A DNA stretch of 64,000 nt, taken from assembly GCA_963778385.1 (NCBI GenBank), contig CAVZUA010000016.1, forward strand, positions 124,001 through 188,000, in the 5' to 3' direction. Both the position numbers and the translations under genes were made by a program. Every line of letters starts with the position of its first letter. Position 1 is the stretch's first letter. Under the pieces are notes generated by a model. It saw only the letters and a program-made list of their open reading frames with translations, searched no databases and was not told the DNA's origin. Of the stretch, positions 18,378 to 27,805 are shown piece after piece. This DNA is from DATARH01 sp963778385. Lineage in GTDB: Bacteria > Pseudomonadota > Alphaproteobacteria > ATCC43930 > CGMCC-115725.

Positions 18378-18645
18378 GCGGTGCCGGAAAAACGAAGCCC
18401 GGCGCCGCTGGCAGCGGCAACCGGGCGGGTATCGGGTTCGCTGAGCAGCAATCTTATATCCAGAATTCCGTTGGCGACCAAGCGTCAACGCCGCAAATGC
18501 AACTTCGGCAGTGGCGACCGGTCCATTCGGGCGCCTTGCGCGGATCACTATGACCGCTCGCCACCGTCGTGTACCGGACACTGGGCAAGCTCGCCGCGAT
18601 GGCGCGCAAGTACGGCTGGAAGCCCGCCGCGCAGGAGAGTGCGGC

Positions 18646-19817
18646 ATGAGCGACCATATCGACCCCATGTCCTTTGCCGACGAGGAAGCACTTGATGGGC
18701 GGCCGCGCCAGGAACAGCAGCGCAGGGCAAACGGCATGATGACGAGCCTCGCGCATCATTGCCGCGTATCCATCTCGCCGACGTGGCGCGGTGGAAAGAC
18801 GTCGATCCGCCCGAAATCGTTTTCACGATTTAGGATCTTGTCCCGCAGGGCATGGTGACGCTACTGACCGGGCAAGGCGGCTCTGGTAAAACACTGATAT
18901 CGCAGACAATGGGCACGGCAGTAGCGGCTGGCCCCCTGATGACCTTCGCTGGCAAGCAAGGCATCACTGGCAAGGCAGCGGGGCTTTTTGCAGAGGACCC
19001 TGAGGCCGTGCTGCATGTGCGTCAGCCCCGCATCAATGCCAGCCTTGATATTGGCTACGATCGGATCGCCGGACGCTATTTCCCGCAGTCGTATTTCGGT
19101 AAGCCCGCGCAGTTGTGGCGCCAAGGAAAGCCTACCGAGCTCCTTCAGGAACTGGAAGACGATCTGAGTCGAATCGAGGCGTTGCGGTTCGTGTCATTTG
19201 ACAATGCGGCCGTGCTGTTCGGCGGCGACGAAAACTCCCGGTCGGAGGTAACGGAGTTCATGGCGCACCTGAATGGCATGGCCGATCGCTTGTCCATCGG
19301 GCTTGTCCTGTCGGCGCATCCCAGCAAAACGCAGGACGGAACTCCGTTACGCGTAACCAGCGGCTCGACCGCCTGGGTCAACGCGAGCCGCGCCGTATTG
19401 GAACTGACGCCCGCCGAGGACAAGAAGAAGCCGACCCTTAAGGTCATCAAGTCGAACCACGCGCCAACCGGGGAAAAGATCGAGTTCGAATGGCGCAATA
19501 AGGTGCTGGTGCCGATTACGGTAACCAAAAAGGACAGCTCGCCCAAACGTCCCTGCCAGCATGTGTTCCTTGATCTGCTCGCCGCGACGCTGCGCGAGGG
19601 ACAGCACGTTTCGCGCAGCAGCAATTCCGGGAGCAATTATGCCCCCAAGCTGTTCGCCAAGCGCCCCGACAGCAACAACTACAGCAAAGGCGATTTCGAG
19701 GTCGCCATGCAGTCCCTATTCAGCACGCGGGAGATCAAGGTCGGAACTTATAAGGACGCCACCCGGCACAGCCGCGAATGCATCCTGCCCGATGATTATG
19801 AAGATGAAGGTGATTAA
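18646..19817 (+). pseudogene. RepA-like AAA ATPase (replicative helicase), damaged at the N-terminus
   Basis: The intact-looking part (18852-19817, 321 residues) has Walker A GQGGSGKTL, a Walker B-like LRFVSFDNAAVLF and LVLSAHPSKTQDGTPLR, typical of RepA/AAA_25 helicases of phages and plasmids. Homology continues upstream of that ATG: the same frame reads LPRIHLADVARWKDVDPPE then EIVFTI, an amber stop (18831-18833), DLVPQG and the ATPase. Further upstream the natural start MSDHIDPMSFADEEALDG at 18646 is in a different frame. At least one frameshift and one stop therefore disrupt the gene. Restarting at ATG 18852 could still give an ATPase core. Confidence 0.78.
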
Positions 19818-19824
19818 GCCGGTA

Positions 19825-19968
19825 TGCGTTCGGTGCGTTCGGTCTCTCGTAAATTATTGATTTTATTGTGCGTTCGGTCTGCGCGCGGTTCTGCGTCCAG
19901 TTGCGTTCGGTCTCATCTAAACCATTGTTTTTCCTTGTGCGTGCAGTCGGCGTCCGGTTGCGTTCGGT
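19825..19968 (+). repeat. iteron-like TGCGTTCGGT repeats after the RepA-like gene
   Basis: Five exact copies of TGCGTTCGGT start at 19825, 19834, 19869, 19902 and 19959, with degenerate copies between. They begin 8 bases after the RepA-like stop. Position and repetition suggest binding sites for the replication protein, that is, an old origin. Spacing is less regular than in the array at 6161-6454. Confidence 0.65.
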
Positions 19969-20101
19969 TGCGGGACTTACCCCCATACCCCCTACGTGCT
20001 TTTTCGCGGCTCTTGGGGCGCCGCTGGCGCACCTTAAAAGCAAAGCGCCCCTCGGGCTACCGAAGCCGCGCGCCACGAGACGATTAGATTTTCGTCTGCG
20101 G

Positions 20102-20328
20102 CTAGCGCTTCCACTCGATCGTGATATCGACGTGACCTTTGGTCTTGCACTCGCGGCATCGGCAGAATCGGCGCAAGTCGAGGATGCAAGTAACGGCGGC
20201 GCGTCGGGAAGGTGGAGGCGGATCGCCTCGCCGGTGACGCTGGCGCTATGCGGGCAACGTAGGCACTCGATTTTTACGCGATCATTCGGACCAAGATCGC
20301 TAATCCGCGCATCGTATAGGGGGCGCAT
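20102..20328 (-). pseudogene. zinc-ribbon protein, frameshifted
   Basis: The first part reads MRPLYDARISDLGPNDRVKI then ECLRCPHSASV with a CxxC pair. A second frame supplies the rest, LRRFCRCRECKTKGHVDITI then EWKR and a stop, with the second CxxC pair. The frame changes near 20200-20215. Small proteins with this arrangement are frequent in alphaproteobacterial phage-like regions; the role is unknown, and zinc-dependent nucleic-acid binding is likely. In its present state it is broken. Confidence 0.65.
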
Positions 20329-20424
20329 CGTGGCTTACCCGGGTGATGGCTCGTTGGCGATTGTTCTCTAAATGTTCCTTATCGTCGATGCAAGTCCGCC
20401 AAGGAAAGCAGCGATGACAGGCCA

Positions 20425-20604
20425 ATGTCGTGCCGCCCTTCATTAACCGATGAAGAACACGAAGCGGTGATCACGGCGCTGCGCCAACTAATCGACCGTG
20501 ACCGTTACCCGCAGGCACCGAGGCTCCCACCTTTGAAAGAGCGCGCTAGCGAAGTTGGCGGGTGCACCCAAGACGCGCTGCCACACGTCAATCGAAGCCT
20601 TTAG
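20425..20604 (+). CDS. small conserved hypothetical protein (possibly frameshifted at the C-terminus)
   Basis: The 59-residue frame begins MSCRPSLTDEEHEAVITALR then QLIDRDRYPQAPRLPPLK. This LTDEE ... LRQLID-x-DRYP-x-xPRL-x-PLK pattern is a widespread small helical protein of alphaproteobacteria. After PLK another frame reads ALAKLAGAP, closer to the usual ending, so the last third may be shifted. Function is unknown. Confidence 0.5.
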   Translation: MSCRPSLTDEEHEAVITALRQLIDRDRYPQAPRLPPLKERASEVGGCTQDALPHVNRSL

Positions 20605-20707
20605 ACGCTCGGTCAGCGCTACACTGGTCATCAACTCGGCCTTGCAAGTGCATTCGACGTAGACGTTATGGTAGTATGATGATACCCCAGCGCATCTCAG
20701 AACAGGA

Positions 20708-21265
20708 TTGCATCGGGTAGACGAACCGGCCGCGAGGACTAATCTCTACACCCCGGAGATCGCCGCTGCGATCTGTACCGACATTGCTATCGGACATACC
20801 GTTGCTCAGGCCGCAGGGAATGCGGGCATCGACCCAAATACGATATACGCCTGGAGGCTGCAGCACGCTGATTTTGGTGAGATCTTCGCGCGCGCGAAGG
20901 CGGCGCAGATGGACTATTTCGCCGAGGAGATCATCGAGATCGCGGATGATGGCTTGAACGATTGGATGCAGCGGGAGGCGAGGAACGGCAGCATCACCGT
21001 GCTGAATGACGAGCACGTTCAGCGCTCGCGGCTTCGGATTGATACGCGCAAATGGCTGATGGCGCGGATGGCTCCGCGCCGGTATGGCGACCGTGTTGCG
21101 CTAACGGACGGAAGCGACGATCCATTGGCGCGGTACCGAGCAATGACGGACGAGCAGCGACTGCAGGAAGCGAGAGCGCTGCTGGAAGAGGCGTACCGGG
21201 TGCTTGAGCGCGCCAAGGCGGAGGGTATGACGATCGAGGGCGAGGCGGAGGCGATCACGGAATGA
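20708..21265 (+). CDS. phage terminase small subunit-like protein
   Basis: The product has 185 residues if started at TTG 20708; no ATG is suitable. The N-terminal half has a helix-turn-helix region YTPEIAAAICTDIAIGHTVA then QAAGNAGIDPNTIYAWRLQH, followed by FGEIFARAKAAQMDYFAEEI and the tail motif RIDTRKWLMARMAPRRYGDR. These match the small terminase subunits that recognise phage DNA ends. The large subunit is not adjacent. It probably belongs to the decayed prophage that also held the RepA-like gene. The C-terminal 50 residues are a charged helix. Confidence 0.8.
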   Translation: MHRVDEPAARTNLYTPEIAAAICTDIAIGHTVAQAAGNAGIDPNTIYAWRLQHADFGEIFARAKAAQMDYFAEEIIEIADDGLNDWMQREARNGSITVLNDEHVQRSRLRIDTRKWLMARMAPRRYGDRVALTDGSDDPLARYRAMTDEQRLQEARALLEEAYRVLERAKAEGMTIEGEAEAITE

Positions 21266-21464
21266 TAGTTTTTGCGTGCGTCGCATGCAGCACCTTCATT
21301 CGTTCTCTGATGCCGATCGACATCGCGCTCGTCGCCCCTCGGCTGTGCCGTTCCCACTGCCGCTGCCACTGATGGCGCCGCGCCACTGCCCCGCGGGGGG
21401 GCCACCCACACCGGAGCGGTCGCGCGGTCAGGGAAGTTATACGTGGAATGAAACCTCAGGGTCC

Positions 21465-21680
21465 TCAGTACCCGGGGCCGATGGCGAGTGCGCGCCGAAG
21501 GCCGCCGATATATCGTGCGGCCTCCGCGATTACTCGATCAGCAGGCAGCGTGTCCTCGTGATGCTGCACGATCAGCGCGTCGAGTTCGATATCGGTGCGG
21601 CCATATAGGTTGAGGCGCCGCGCGGCCTTCCAGACGTCGTTGCTCGCGATCTCGGCCGCCGGTGTGCTTACCGATGTCAT
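21465..21680 (-). CDS. small hypothetical protein
   Basis: The product has 71 residues starting at ATG 21680, which has a strong GAGGAGA site. It is helical, with NDVWKAARRLNLYGRTDIEL and ADRVIAEAARYIGGLRRAL. The frame continues open upstream, but the ribosome site and protein-like composition favour the short form. No family is recognised. Confidence 0.5.
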   Translation of the reverse strand: MTSVSTPAAEIASNDVWKAARRLNLYGRTDIELDALIVQHHEDTLPADRVIAEAARYIGGLRRALAIGPGY

Positions 21681-22134
21681 GCGCTTTCTCCTCGTTTGAT
21701 CCCGAACCCCAGACGTTCGAGATATAACGCTGGTCCCGACGGCGCGCTTTACGGCGGACTTTATTCTTCTTACGAAGACCTTGAGATCGGTCCTGCGAGG
21801 CTTATTCCTAAGCGGTGGGTTGAGCGCATCTGCGGGGTGGGTTGATGGATCAGTTTCCGGCGCAGCAGCGCTTGTATTTTGCACCTGATCCGCAGGAGAG
21901 GGATCGTTGCGGCCGATTTTGCCGGGCCGTGGAATGTCGAAGCGCATGCGGGCGAGCTTACGCAGAACGAGGATCGTCTGGGGGATCAGGGCGGCGTCCT
22001 TGTCGAGGATCTCGTTGAGATTGTCCGGCCTGTCGTCGAATGCAGGGTGGCCGTCGGGCTCGAAGAAGCCGATGAAGGGGTGGAATGATACGGCTCTGCG
22101 AACATTCCATCCGAAGAACAATTAGGATCTCGGA
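21681..22134. other. region without a supported gene
   Basis: Long open frames exist on both strands but none has family features or a good start. The minus frame above 21876 (MFFGWNVRRAVSFHPFIGFF) could be a transposon or gene remnant. I cannot assign it. Confidence 0.4.
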
Positions 22135-22927
22135 ATGGCGGAGGAGCTAGCCTTCAACGATGAGGCTGCGGCGGAGTATGACCGCGCCTTCGCCCACGTC
22201 ACCGCGTATTTCATGCCCTTCGTATTGCAGGCCACCCACGTTGCGCCGGGTATGCATGTCCTTGACATCGCGACGAGCACGGGGCTTTCGGCTGAGGCGG
22301 CCCTCGCCGCCGTCGGCCCCACCGGCCACGTCACTGCCGCTGACGTCTCGCCGGCCATGGCCGAGCACGCGCGTGCCCGTCTTGGCAAGGCGTCGAATGC
22401 TTCAGTGTCTGTGGAAGATGGGCAGGCGCTTTCGTTTGCGGATCGCAGTTTCGATGCAGTGCTGTGCAATCTCGGGTTGATGTTTTTCCCCGACCCAGAG
22501 CGGGGCCTTTCGGAGTTTCGTCGCGTGCTTCGCCCCGGCAGTCGAGTGGCCGTCTCGGTAAATACCGTCGTCGAGCGCTCATATAACCATCAGATCAACG
22601 AAATTATTGCACGGCATAGGCCAAGTTTGGCCGAGGCCGTCACTCGCACTTTCGCGCTCAGCGAAGCGTCGCGTCTCCGGTCTGTTCGATGAGGCCGGCT
22701 TGGCGAACTTCGAGACCCATACGGTGAGGCACACGTTCGTGCTGCCTTCATTCGATGCCTATTACGGTTCGTTTGAACGCGGCGGAGCTTCTACTGGACA
22801 GGCACTCGCGGCACTGCCGGAGGAGATACGCCGCGCCGTACGGGAGGAAGTGCGTCGCGATCTCGCGGACAAAGGCGGGCCCGTCGAGGCTCAGGCGGAG
22901 TACCGGATCGCCAGCGCGCGAAGGTAG
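22135..22927 (+). pseudogene. class I SAM-dependent methyltransferase, frameshifted
   Basis: The first frame (22135-22692) has the SAM-binding motif I VLDIATSTGLSAEAAL, the acidic motif TAADVSPAMAEHAR and DRSFDAVLCNLGLMFFPDPE, as in UbiE-like methyltransferases. It loses the family pattern after TFALSEASRL. A second frame then supplies SGLFDEAGLANFETHTVRHT and FDAYYGSFERGGASTGQALA to 22927. One frameshift near 22670-22685 explains both. The first product alone lacks the C-terminal third, so activity is unlikely. Confidence 0.8.
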
Positions 22928-23040
22928 CAGGGTGTACTGAGGGGCAACCGTCATCGTCGGTGCACGAGTTCCGCGCATCGATAGCACTGGGTCGAATTCG
23001 CTTCTGAGACCTAAACAGCAACATCATTGGGAGTAACGCC

Positions 23041-23439
23041 ATGGATTTACTCAAACACCTGCCGAGCCCAATCTCTCCGAGCTTCAGCGAGGCACTGCGC
23101 ATCGATACGCAAGCCGGCTCCTGGGTCTTCGTCGCCGGCCAGGTCGGCGTGCCATTACCGCCCGACAAGGGTAGCGTCACGTTCGAACAGGAGGTGCGCA
23201 CGACCTTTGAGCGCATCCAGGCTTCGCTGAGCAAACTCGGCGCCGGAATGAACCATGTCGTCAGCATCAAAACATATTTGACCGATCTCGGCCCCTATGC
23301 AGAGTTCTCGCGCATCCGTGGAGAGTTCTTTCCGAAAGCCCCGCCAACCAGCACCGCCGTGCAAGTCGCCGGTCTGTTGCTGAACGCGAAGATCGAGATT
23401 GACGCCATCGCCTACCTGCCCGCAGGCCCCGCCGTGTGA
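23041..23439 (+). CDS. RidA/YjgF-family protein
   Basis: The product has 132 residues with the full chorismate mutase-like fold of the family: WVFVAGQVGVPLP, EQEVRTTFERIQASLSKLGA, VVSIKTYLTDL, FSRIRGEFF and the ending KIEIDAIAYL. True RidA enzymes, which deaminate reactive enamines, carry an essential Arg before the S-x-V motif. Here the segment is PPTSTAVQVAG with Thr at that place, so it probably belongs to an Rid subgroup without standard imine deaminase activity. An ATG at 23041 follows GGGAG. It stands alone between two broken genes. Confidence 0.9.
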   Translation: MDLLKHLPSPISPSFSEALRIDTQAGSWVFVAGQVGVPLPPDKGSVTFEQEVRTTFERIQASLSKLGAGMNHVVSIKTYLTDLGPYAEFSRIRGEFFPKAPPTSTAVQVAGLLLNAKIEIDAIAYLPAGPAV

Positions 23440-23543
23440 ACGCGATCCCGGCCCAGTAACCGTGCACGCCCCCCGCTCGGCGGTATTCATGGACCGGTCC
23501 AGCAGCCGACCGCGTTCGAACTGGTGATCCTGCCTCAGGGTCT

Positions 23544-23786
23544 ATGCGCACCGACAAGAACTGGACCGCATACGACCAGACCGGGGACTATCGGAGCTTG
23601 CCCCCGGCGGTGATCCTCGACCTCGACGAGACGGCGCTCGACAACTCGCCGTACGAGGCGAGCCTCGTTGTCAGCCGGACCCATTTTGATCCGAAAACCT
23701 GGAGCGCCTGGATTATGGCCGAGCAGGCAAAAGCGATTCCAGGAGCCGTGGAGTTCACCAAATACGCCGCCTCGCGGGACTTGAAC
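23544..23786 (+). pseudogene. HAD-type acid phosphatase (class B/C-like), internal fragment
   Basis: The fragment reads NWTAYDQTGDYRSLPPAVIL then DLDETALDNSPYEASL, the DxDET nucleophile motif of secreted HAD acid phosphatases, followed by WSAWIMAEQAKAIPGAVEF and TKYAASRD. Similarity ends at about 23786, where IS5-related sequence begins. The signal peptide and N-terminus are also absent, as is the C-terminal half with the remaining HAD motifs, so the gene is dead. Confidence 0.8.
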
Positions 23787-23789
23787 CCG

Positions 23790-25060
23790 GTTTCCTCGCC
23801 GCCGAGGATGCCACCGAGGCGCCGCACCCAAATGAAAAAGACCCCGCCCAGGGCGACTGAGCGGGGCAAGGTGCTGGCGCGGCCAAATGGACGGCTCTAA
23901 AAACCGCTGGCATTTGGGAGTGATCGCTGATTCCGTGCGGTGGGGGACGGGGGATTGGCGATGGCGGGGCAACCGGGGTTTTTTGATAGCGAGGAGCGAC
24001 TGAGGGTGCTGTCTGTGGCAGGCGATCCATTGGAACGGCTGGCGCTGGTGGTCGATTTTGAGGTTTTCCGTGACGCGCTTGAAGCGGCCCTGTCGCGTTC
24101 GGATCGCAGCAAGGGAGGCCGCCCGCCCTACGACCCGGTGATGATGTTCAAGGTCCTGGTGCTGCAAACGCTCTACACGCTGTCGGATGAGCAGACCGAA
24201 TATCAGCTCAAGGATCGGCTGTCGTTCATGCGGTTTGTCGGTTTGGCGCTGCACGATCCGGTGCCGGATGCCAAGACGATCTGGCTCTACCGCGAACAGC
24301 TGGCGCGGGCCGGCGTGGTCGAGCGTCTCTTCGCGCAGTTTGATGAGCTACTTCGCGCCAAGGGCTGGTTAGCGATGGGCGGTCAGATTGTCGATGCGAC
24401 GGTGATCGAAGCGCGCCGCCCGCGCTTGACCCAGACCGAGAAGGATACGATCAAGGGTGGCGGCATTCCCGCCGAGTGGAAGCCAGCGCGGCGCTCGCAG
24501 ATCGACCGCGACGGCCGCTGGACGCTGAAGCGCGGCAAGAAGCGCGAGGTGCCGCCGAGTGAGGGCCAGCAGCGCCAGGCGGAGATCGCGGTGCCGATGT
24601 TCGGATACAAGAACCACATCGGCGTCGATCGCGAGCACGGCTTTTTGCGGCGCTATACCGTGACGCATGCGGCCCGGTATGACGGCAGCCAGCTCGGCGC
24701 GGTGCTCGATCGCGACAACACCGCCAGCGATGTGTGGGCCGATACCGCCTACCGCTCGGTGGCAAACCTGGCCCTGCTCGAACGGTGTGGCCTCAAGCCG
24801 CAATTTCAGCGCAAGAAGCCGAGAGGACGCAAGATGCCGGCGCACATCGCCCGCGGCAATGCCACCCGCGCTCGGGTTCGGGCCCGCGTCGAGCATGTCT
24901 TCGCCGCCCAAAAATGCCGCCTCGGGCTAATCGTGCGGACCGTCGGTATGGTCCGTGCCCGCGCCAAGATCGGCATGGCTAATCTCGTCTATAACTTCAC
25001 TCGCCTGGCCTGGCTCAATGGGCGACCCACGCCGGCGTGACGCCAAACCCCGATGCTGAT
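23790..25060. mobile_element. IS5-family insertion sequence (approximate ends)
   Basis: The element surrounds the complete transposase at 23961-25040. It abuts the phosphatase fragment on the left. Terminal inverted repeats could not be fixed by eye, so both ends are estimates. The phosphatase does not resume to the right, which indicates a deletion after insertion. Confidence 0.55.
23961..25040 (+). CDS. IS5-family transposase, full length
   Basis: The product has 359 residues. The DDE triad is visible as Asp in QIVDATVIEA, Asp in DVWADTAYRS and Glu in RVRARVEHVFAAQK. The N-terminal domain has FDSEERLRVLS and KGGRPPYDPVMMFKVLVLQ, common to the IS5/IS1106-like group. The start ATG 23961 is preferred over the GTG at 23940. 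The frame is intact, so this copy may be mobile. Confidence 0.92.
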   Translation: MAGQPGFFDSEERLRVLSVAGDPLERLALVVDFEVFRDALEAALSRSDRSKGGRPPYDPVMMFKVLVLQTLYTLSDEQTEYQLKDRLSFMRFVGLALHDPVPDAKTIWLYREQLARAGVVERLFAQFDELLRAKGWLAMGGQIVDATVIEARRPRLTQTEKDTIKGGGIPAEWKPARRSQIDRDGRWTLKRGKKREVPPSEGQQRQAEIAVPMFGYKNHIGVDREHGFLRRYTVTHAARYDGSQLGAVLDRDNTASDVWADTAYRSVANLALLERCGLKPQFQRKKPRGRKMPAHIARGNATRARVRARVEHVFAAQKCRLGLIVRTVGMVRARAKIGMANLVYNFTRLAWLNGRPTPA

Positions 25061-25322
25061 ACGGCGGCCAACAGCAAATCGCAGACCGGCGGTGCCGGCT
25101 TGGCCCCAAAAACGCCAGCCTCAACCCCACAAGCGGCCCATCGGCTCCTCAAAACCACGTATTTCGAGGCGTCCAAATGCAAAAAAAACCGCGCCCACGG
25201 CGGAAGATATGAGTTGCAAGGGCTGCCCGCTTGATAATACCGGCCAAAGATTTGATCGCGTATCCGGCCGATTTCTAACGGTATTCGGCCCTTAATATTT
25301 TGATTGGAGCCGACGGTAGGCG
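25041..25322. other. intergenic remnant with a second CCCGCTTGATAAT copy
   Basis: No gene is supported. The motif CCCGCTTGATAAT is at 25226-25238. It shares a further spaced match (GCCAAA and TTGAT) with the copy at 13090. The rest joins the IS5 edge to the convergent glycosidase gene. Confidence 0.5.
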
Positions 25323-27629
25323 CTATCGCGGCCCGCGATCGGACCCGGCGCCTGCGGTGGCGCGCACATCGAGCGTGCGCTCGAGCGTCTGCCCGCTAAG
25401 CACATCCCGCACACGAATGCTCCATTTGCCCCTCGGATCGTCATGGGCCAAAGTCACGCGCCAGATGATGCCCCCCGCACGCACAGCCAGATTTCTTGTG
25501 TGGGACGCCATGACGGTTCCATCGGGTGCCGCTGCTTCCAAATGGACGATCCGTGTGGCCTTAGGCCCACCCCTGGAGGGGGTGATTGAAAATTCCGCGA
25601 CGGTTCCAGGTCGCGCCCGTGCCGGTCCCGCGATCGCCAGCGGCTGCAACGGCGCCGGGGCGACCGCGATCAGTGCCGGCGCCACCGCATCCAAGCTCAG
25701 CCTGACCTCGGTTCCATAGCGAAGCGGACCTGGATGGCGAAGGTTGTAGACATAGACCGGTGTCTTGAAACCAAGGACGACATCCCCGCTACCCTCGGTT
25801 GTGTCACGCTGTAAACCGATGATACGGATCGTGCCTGTCTGGAAGACGCGTATGTTGACATCGTTCGCCGTCGTCCGATCGGGGAGCGTCAAGGCGAAGC
25901 CCGGCTCGACCTCCGCTCGCTCCAGTACCTGGCGCAAACGTAAGAGTGGTGTCGCGCCGCCCGGAAGTGCGGCCCGCCACAATTCGGGCGATGGCGCCGC
26001 GGGACCATGGGTACCCGTCAGATCGGCGAGGAGCGGCCGAACCAAATGGCGGCTTTGGGCGTCGAACTGGCCGACTTCAGTATCCGTCAACACGACGCCC
26101 CCATACCGCACGAATTCCCGTATCCGCCGCGCGGCCAGACGGGACAGCGCGATCGTATGGGGCAGAACCAGCACTCGGATCCCGCCGGTGCGGAGCGCCC
26201 CGTGCCCGACCATTGCATCGGTCAACCAGCGCGGCTGAACACCCAAATGCGTGAGCATTCCTACTGCAAGACGCGTCGCGGCCCGCACCCTGTTGTCGTC
26301 CTCGAATTCGATCTCGGCGTCACGATCCACCCAGGGCTTAGCCTCTCCACGGCGATCGAGCAGCCACTGCGTGCGCTGACTCGCTGGCGAATAAAGGATG
26401 GCAACCGGATCGGTAGCCGGCGCGCTGGCAATTAACTGCGCCGCCAGGCCGGAGCGCAATTCAGCCGCTACGGCGCCCAGCACTACGCCGCGCGCAGTCG
26501 GTGTACCGGCATCGTCGACAAAGGCATTGTCCTCGTCCCACAGGATCAATCCGCGCCCGCCCAGCAGTAATGCGTGCCAGACCGCGTGGACCTGTTGTGG
26601 GCTTGCCAGGGATGAGGTCGTCAAGGTGATCAACCCTGGTGCGAGCGAGCGAGCTATCTCGACATTGTTGCCATGATCATAGAGCTCCATCACATCGACA
26701 GCCAGGGCGAGGCGGCTGTAGTCATACCCACCCCAACCGGGAACCTGCCCCCCTTCGAGCCCGGCGCGAGCCCGTGGATCGGCGGCGTGTACCGCATCGG
26801 TCCCGGCGCGAACGGCGCGGGCAAAAGCGACATCCATCCACTCCTTGAAGTCTGCCCAGGCGGCGAAATTTTGGTCCTCGCGTTGCAGCGCCGCGTCGGT
26901 GGTCATCGGCATCACCGCGCTCCAACGGGAAAAGCGCGTTCCCCATTCGCGATTGAGCGGCGCCAAGCTGGCGTAGCGGGCCTTCAGCCAAACACGAAAT
27001 CCCGCGAGCGATTCCGGTGCGAAGTCGAAATCCCAGGCGGCGGCGAGGTCGGCTACGCCTGCTTCATCCGCAAGGTTGTAGAAGAGGGGCTGATATCGGG
27101 CGTAGGCACACACATGTTCGCGGAGCCGGCCGGCGATGCGGTGCAGCCACCCCGGATTGGAAAGGCTCGGCGTGCGGATGAAGGCGTCAAGGTTCGTGGG
27201 TTCCTGCCGATGCAGTCGCTTCACCTCGTTAAACAGCGCGTTCACTGGGCGGTCGGCATGCCAACGATGAAAGGCAGCGTAGAAATCGGTGGCGATGTTC
27301 TCGATGTACCAGCCGAGTCCTAGCGCTAAAAACGGCGCCACCTGTTGCGGGATCAGGGCTCGATCGAGATCGAGCCGTTCTCCGAATATCTTTCCGGCCG
27401 TGATCCCGAGCCGCCCGAGCCCGGCGAGCCGCGCTGGTGATTGAGCCTGCCAGATCACGATCTGATAGTCGGTCCAGCCACTCGAGACCGCCGAAGCCGC
27501 TCTGCCCTTGCCGGCAGTATCGTTTGAGCCGCAAGGCCTGGCATCGGCGTATGGCGCGACCACCACCGAGATTGCCAGAAACACGATCATTAACAAAACG
27601 AACTGAATGGCGTTTATCCACCCGAACAT
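25323..27629 (-). CDS. secreted glycoside hydrolase, GH42-like
   Basis: The product has 768 residues with an N-terminal hydrophobic signal (MFGWINAIQFVLLMIVFLAI). The central TIM-barrel-like region shows a GH42-type acid/base motif FYNLADEAG (Glu189) and a likely nucleophile region DVMELYDHGNN. A later glutamine amidotransferase-like domain has LVLPHTIALSRLAARRIREF and YGGVVLTDTEVGQFD, and beta-sandwich domains end the protein. GH42 enzymes remove beta-galactosyl residues, but sequence divergence leaves the sugar open. ATG 27629 fits the signal peptide; an upstream GTG at 27695 would add 22 residues. It lies in a cluster with two secreted beta-helix proteins. Confidence 0.72.
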   Translation of the reverse strand: MFGWINAIQFVLLMIVFLAISVVVAPYADARPCGSNDTAGKGRAASAVSSGWTDYQIVIWQAQSPARLAGLGRLGITAGKIFGERLDLDRALIPQQVAPFLALGLGWYIENIATDFYAAFHRWHADRPVNALFNEVKRLHRQEPTNLDAFIRTPSLSNPGWLHRIAGRLREHVCAYARYQPLFYNLADEAGVADLAAAWDFDFAPESLAGFRVWLKARYASLAPLNREWGTRFSRWSAVMPMTTDAALQREDQNFAAWADFKEWMDVAFARAVRAGTDAVHAADPRARAGLEGGQVPGWGGYDYSRLALAVDVMELYDHGNNVEIARSLAPGLITLTTSSLASPQQVHAVWHALLLGGRGLILWDEDNAFVDDAGTPTARGVVLGAVAAELRSGLAAQLIASAPATDPVAILYSPASQRTQWLLDRRGEAKPWVDRDAEIEFEDDNRVRAATRLAVGMLTHLGVQPRWLTDAMVGHGALRTGGIRVLVLPHTIALSRLAARRIREFVRYGGVVLTDTEVGQFDAQSRHLVRPLLADLTGTHGPAAPSPELWRAALPGGATPLLRLRQVLERAEVEPGFALTLPDRTTANDVNIRVFQTGTIRIIGLQRDTTEGSGDVVLGFKTPVYVYNLRHPGPLRYGTEVRLSLDAVAPALIAVAPAPLQPLAIAGPARARPGTVAEFSITPSRGGPKATRIVHLEAAAPDGTVMASHTRNLAVRAGGIIWRVTLAHDDPRGKWSIRVRDVLSGQTLERTLDVRATAGAGSDRGPR

Positions 27630-27805
27630 CAATGACGCGGTACCAAAACCACAGTCAGCGTCGTGCCGAGCGGGAGCGGGTTTACGGGACGGCACTTCTA
27701 TCGGCCTCTGTTCGGACCCTTCTCCAGCACATTGTGGTCAAGCAGTATCGTCCCGCCACTCGGCATATCGACAAGAGGCCTCGCTCTGTCCCATGCAGGA
27801 TTATC

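Noticed and set aside
19735..20328. A 197-residue minus-strand gene
   Set aside because: Only the first 45 residues look real (zinc ribbon); the rest runs through iteron repeats, and the true continuation is in another frame ending at 20102.
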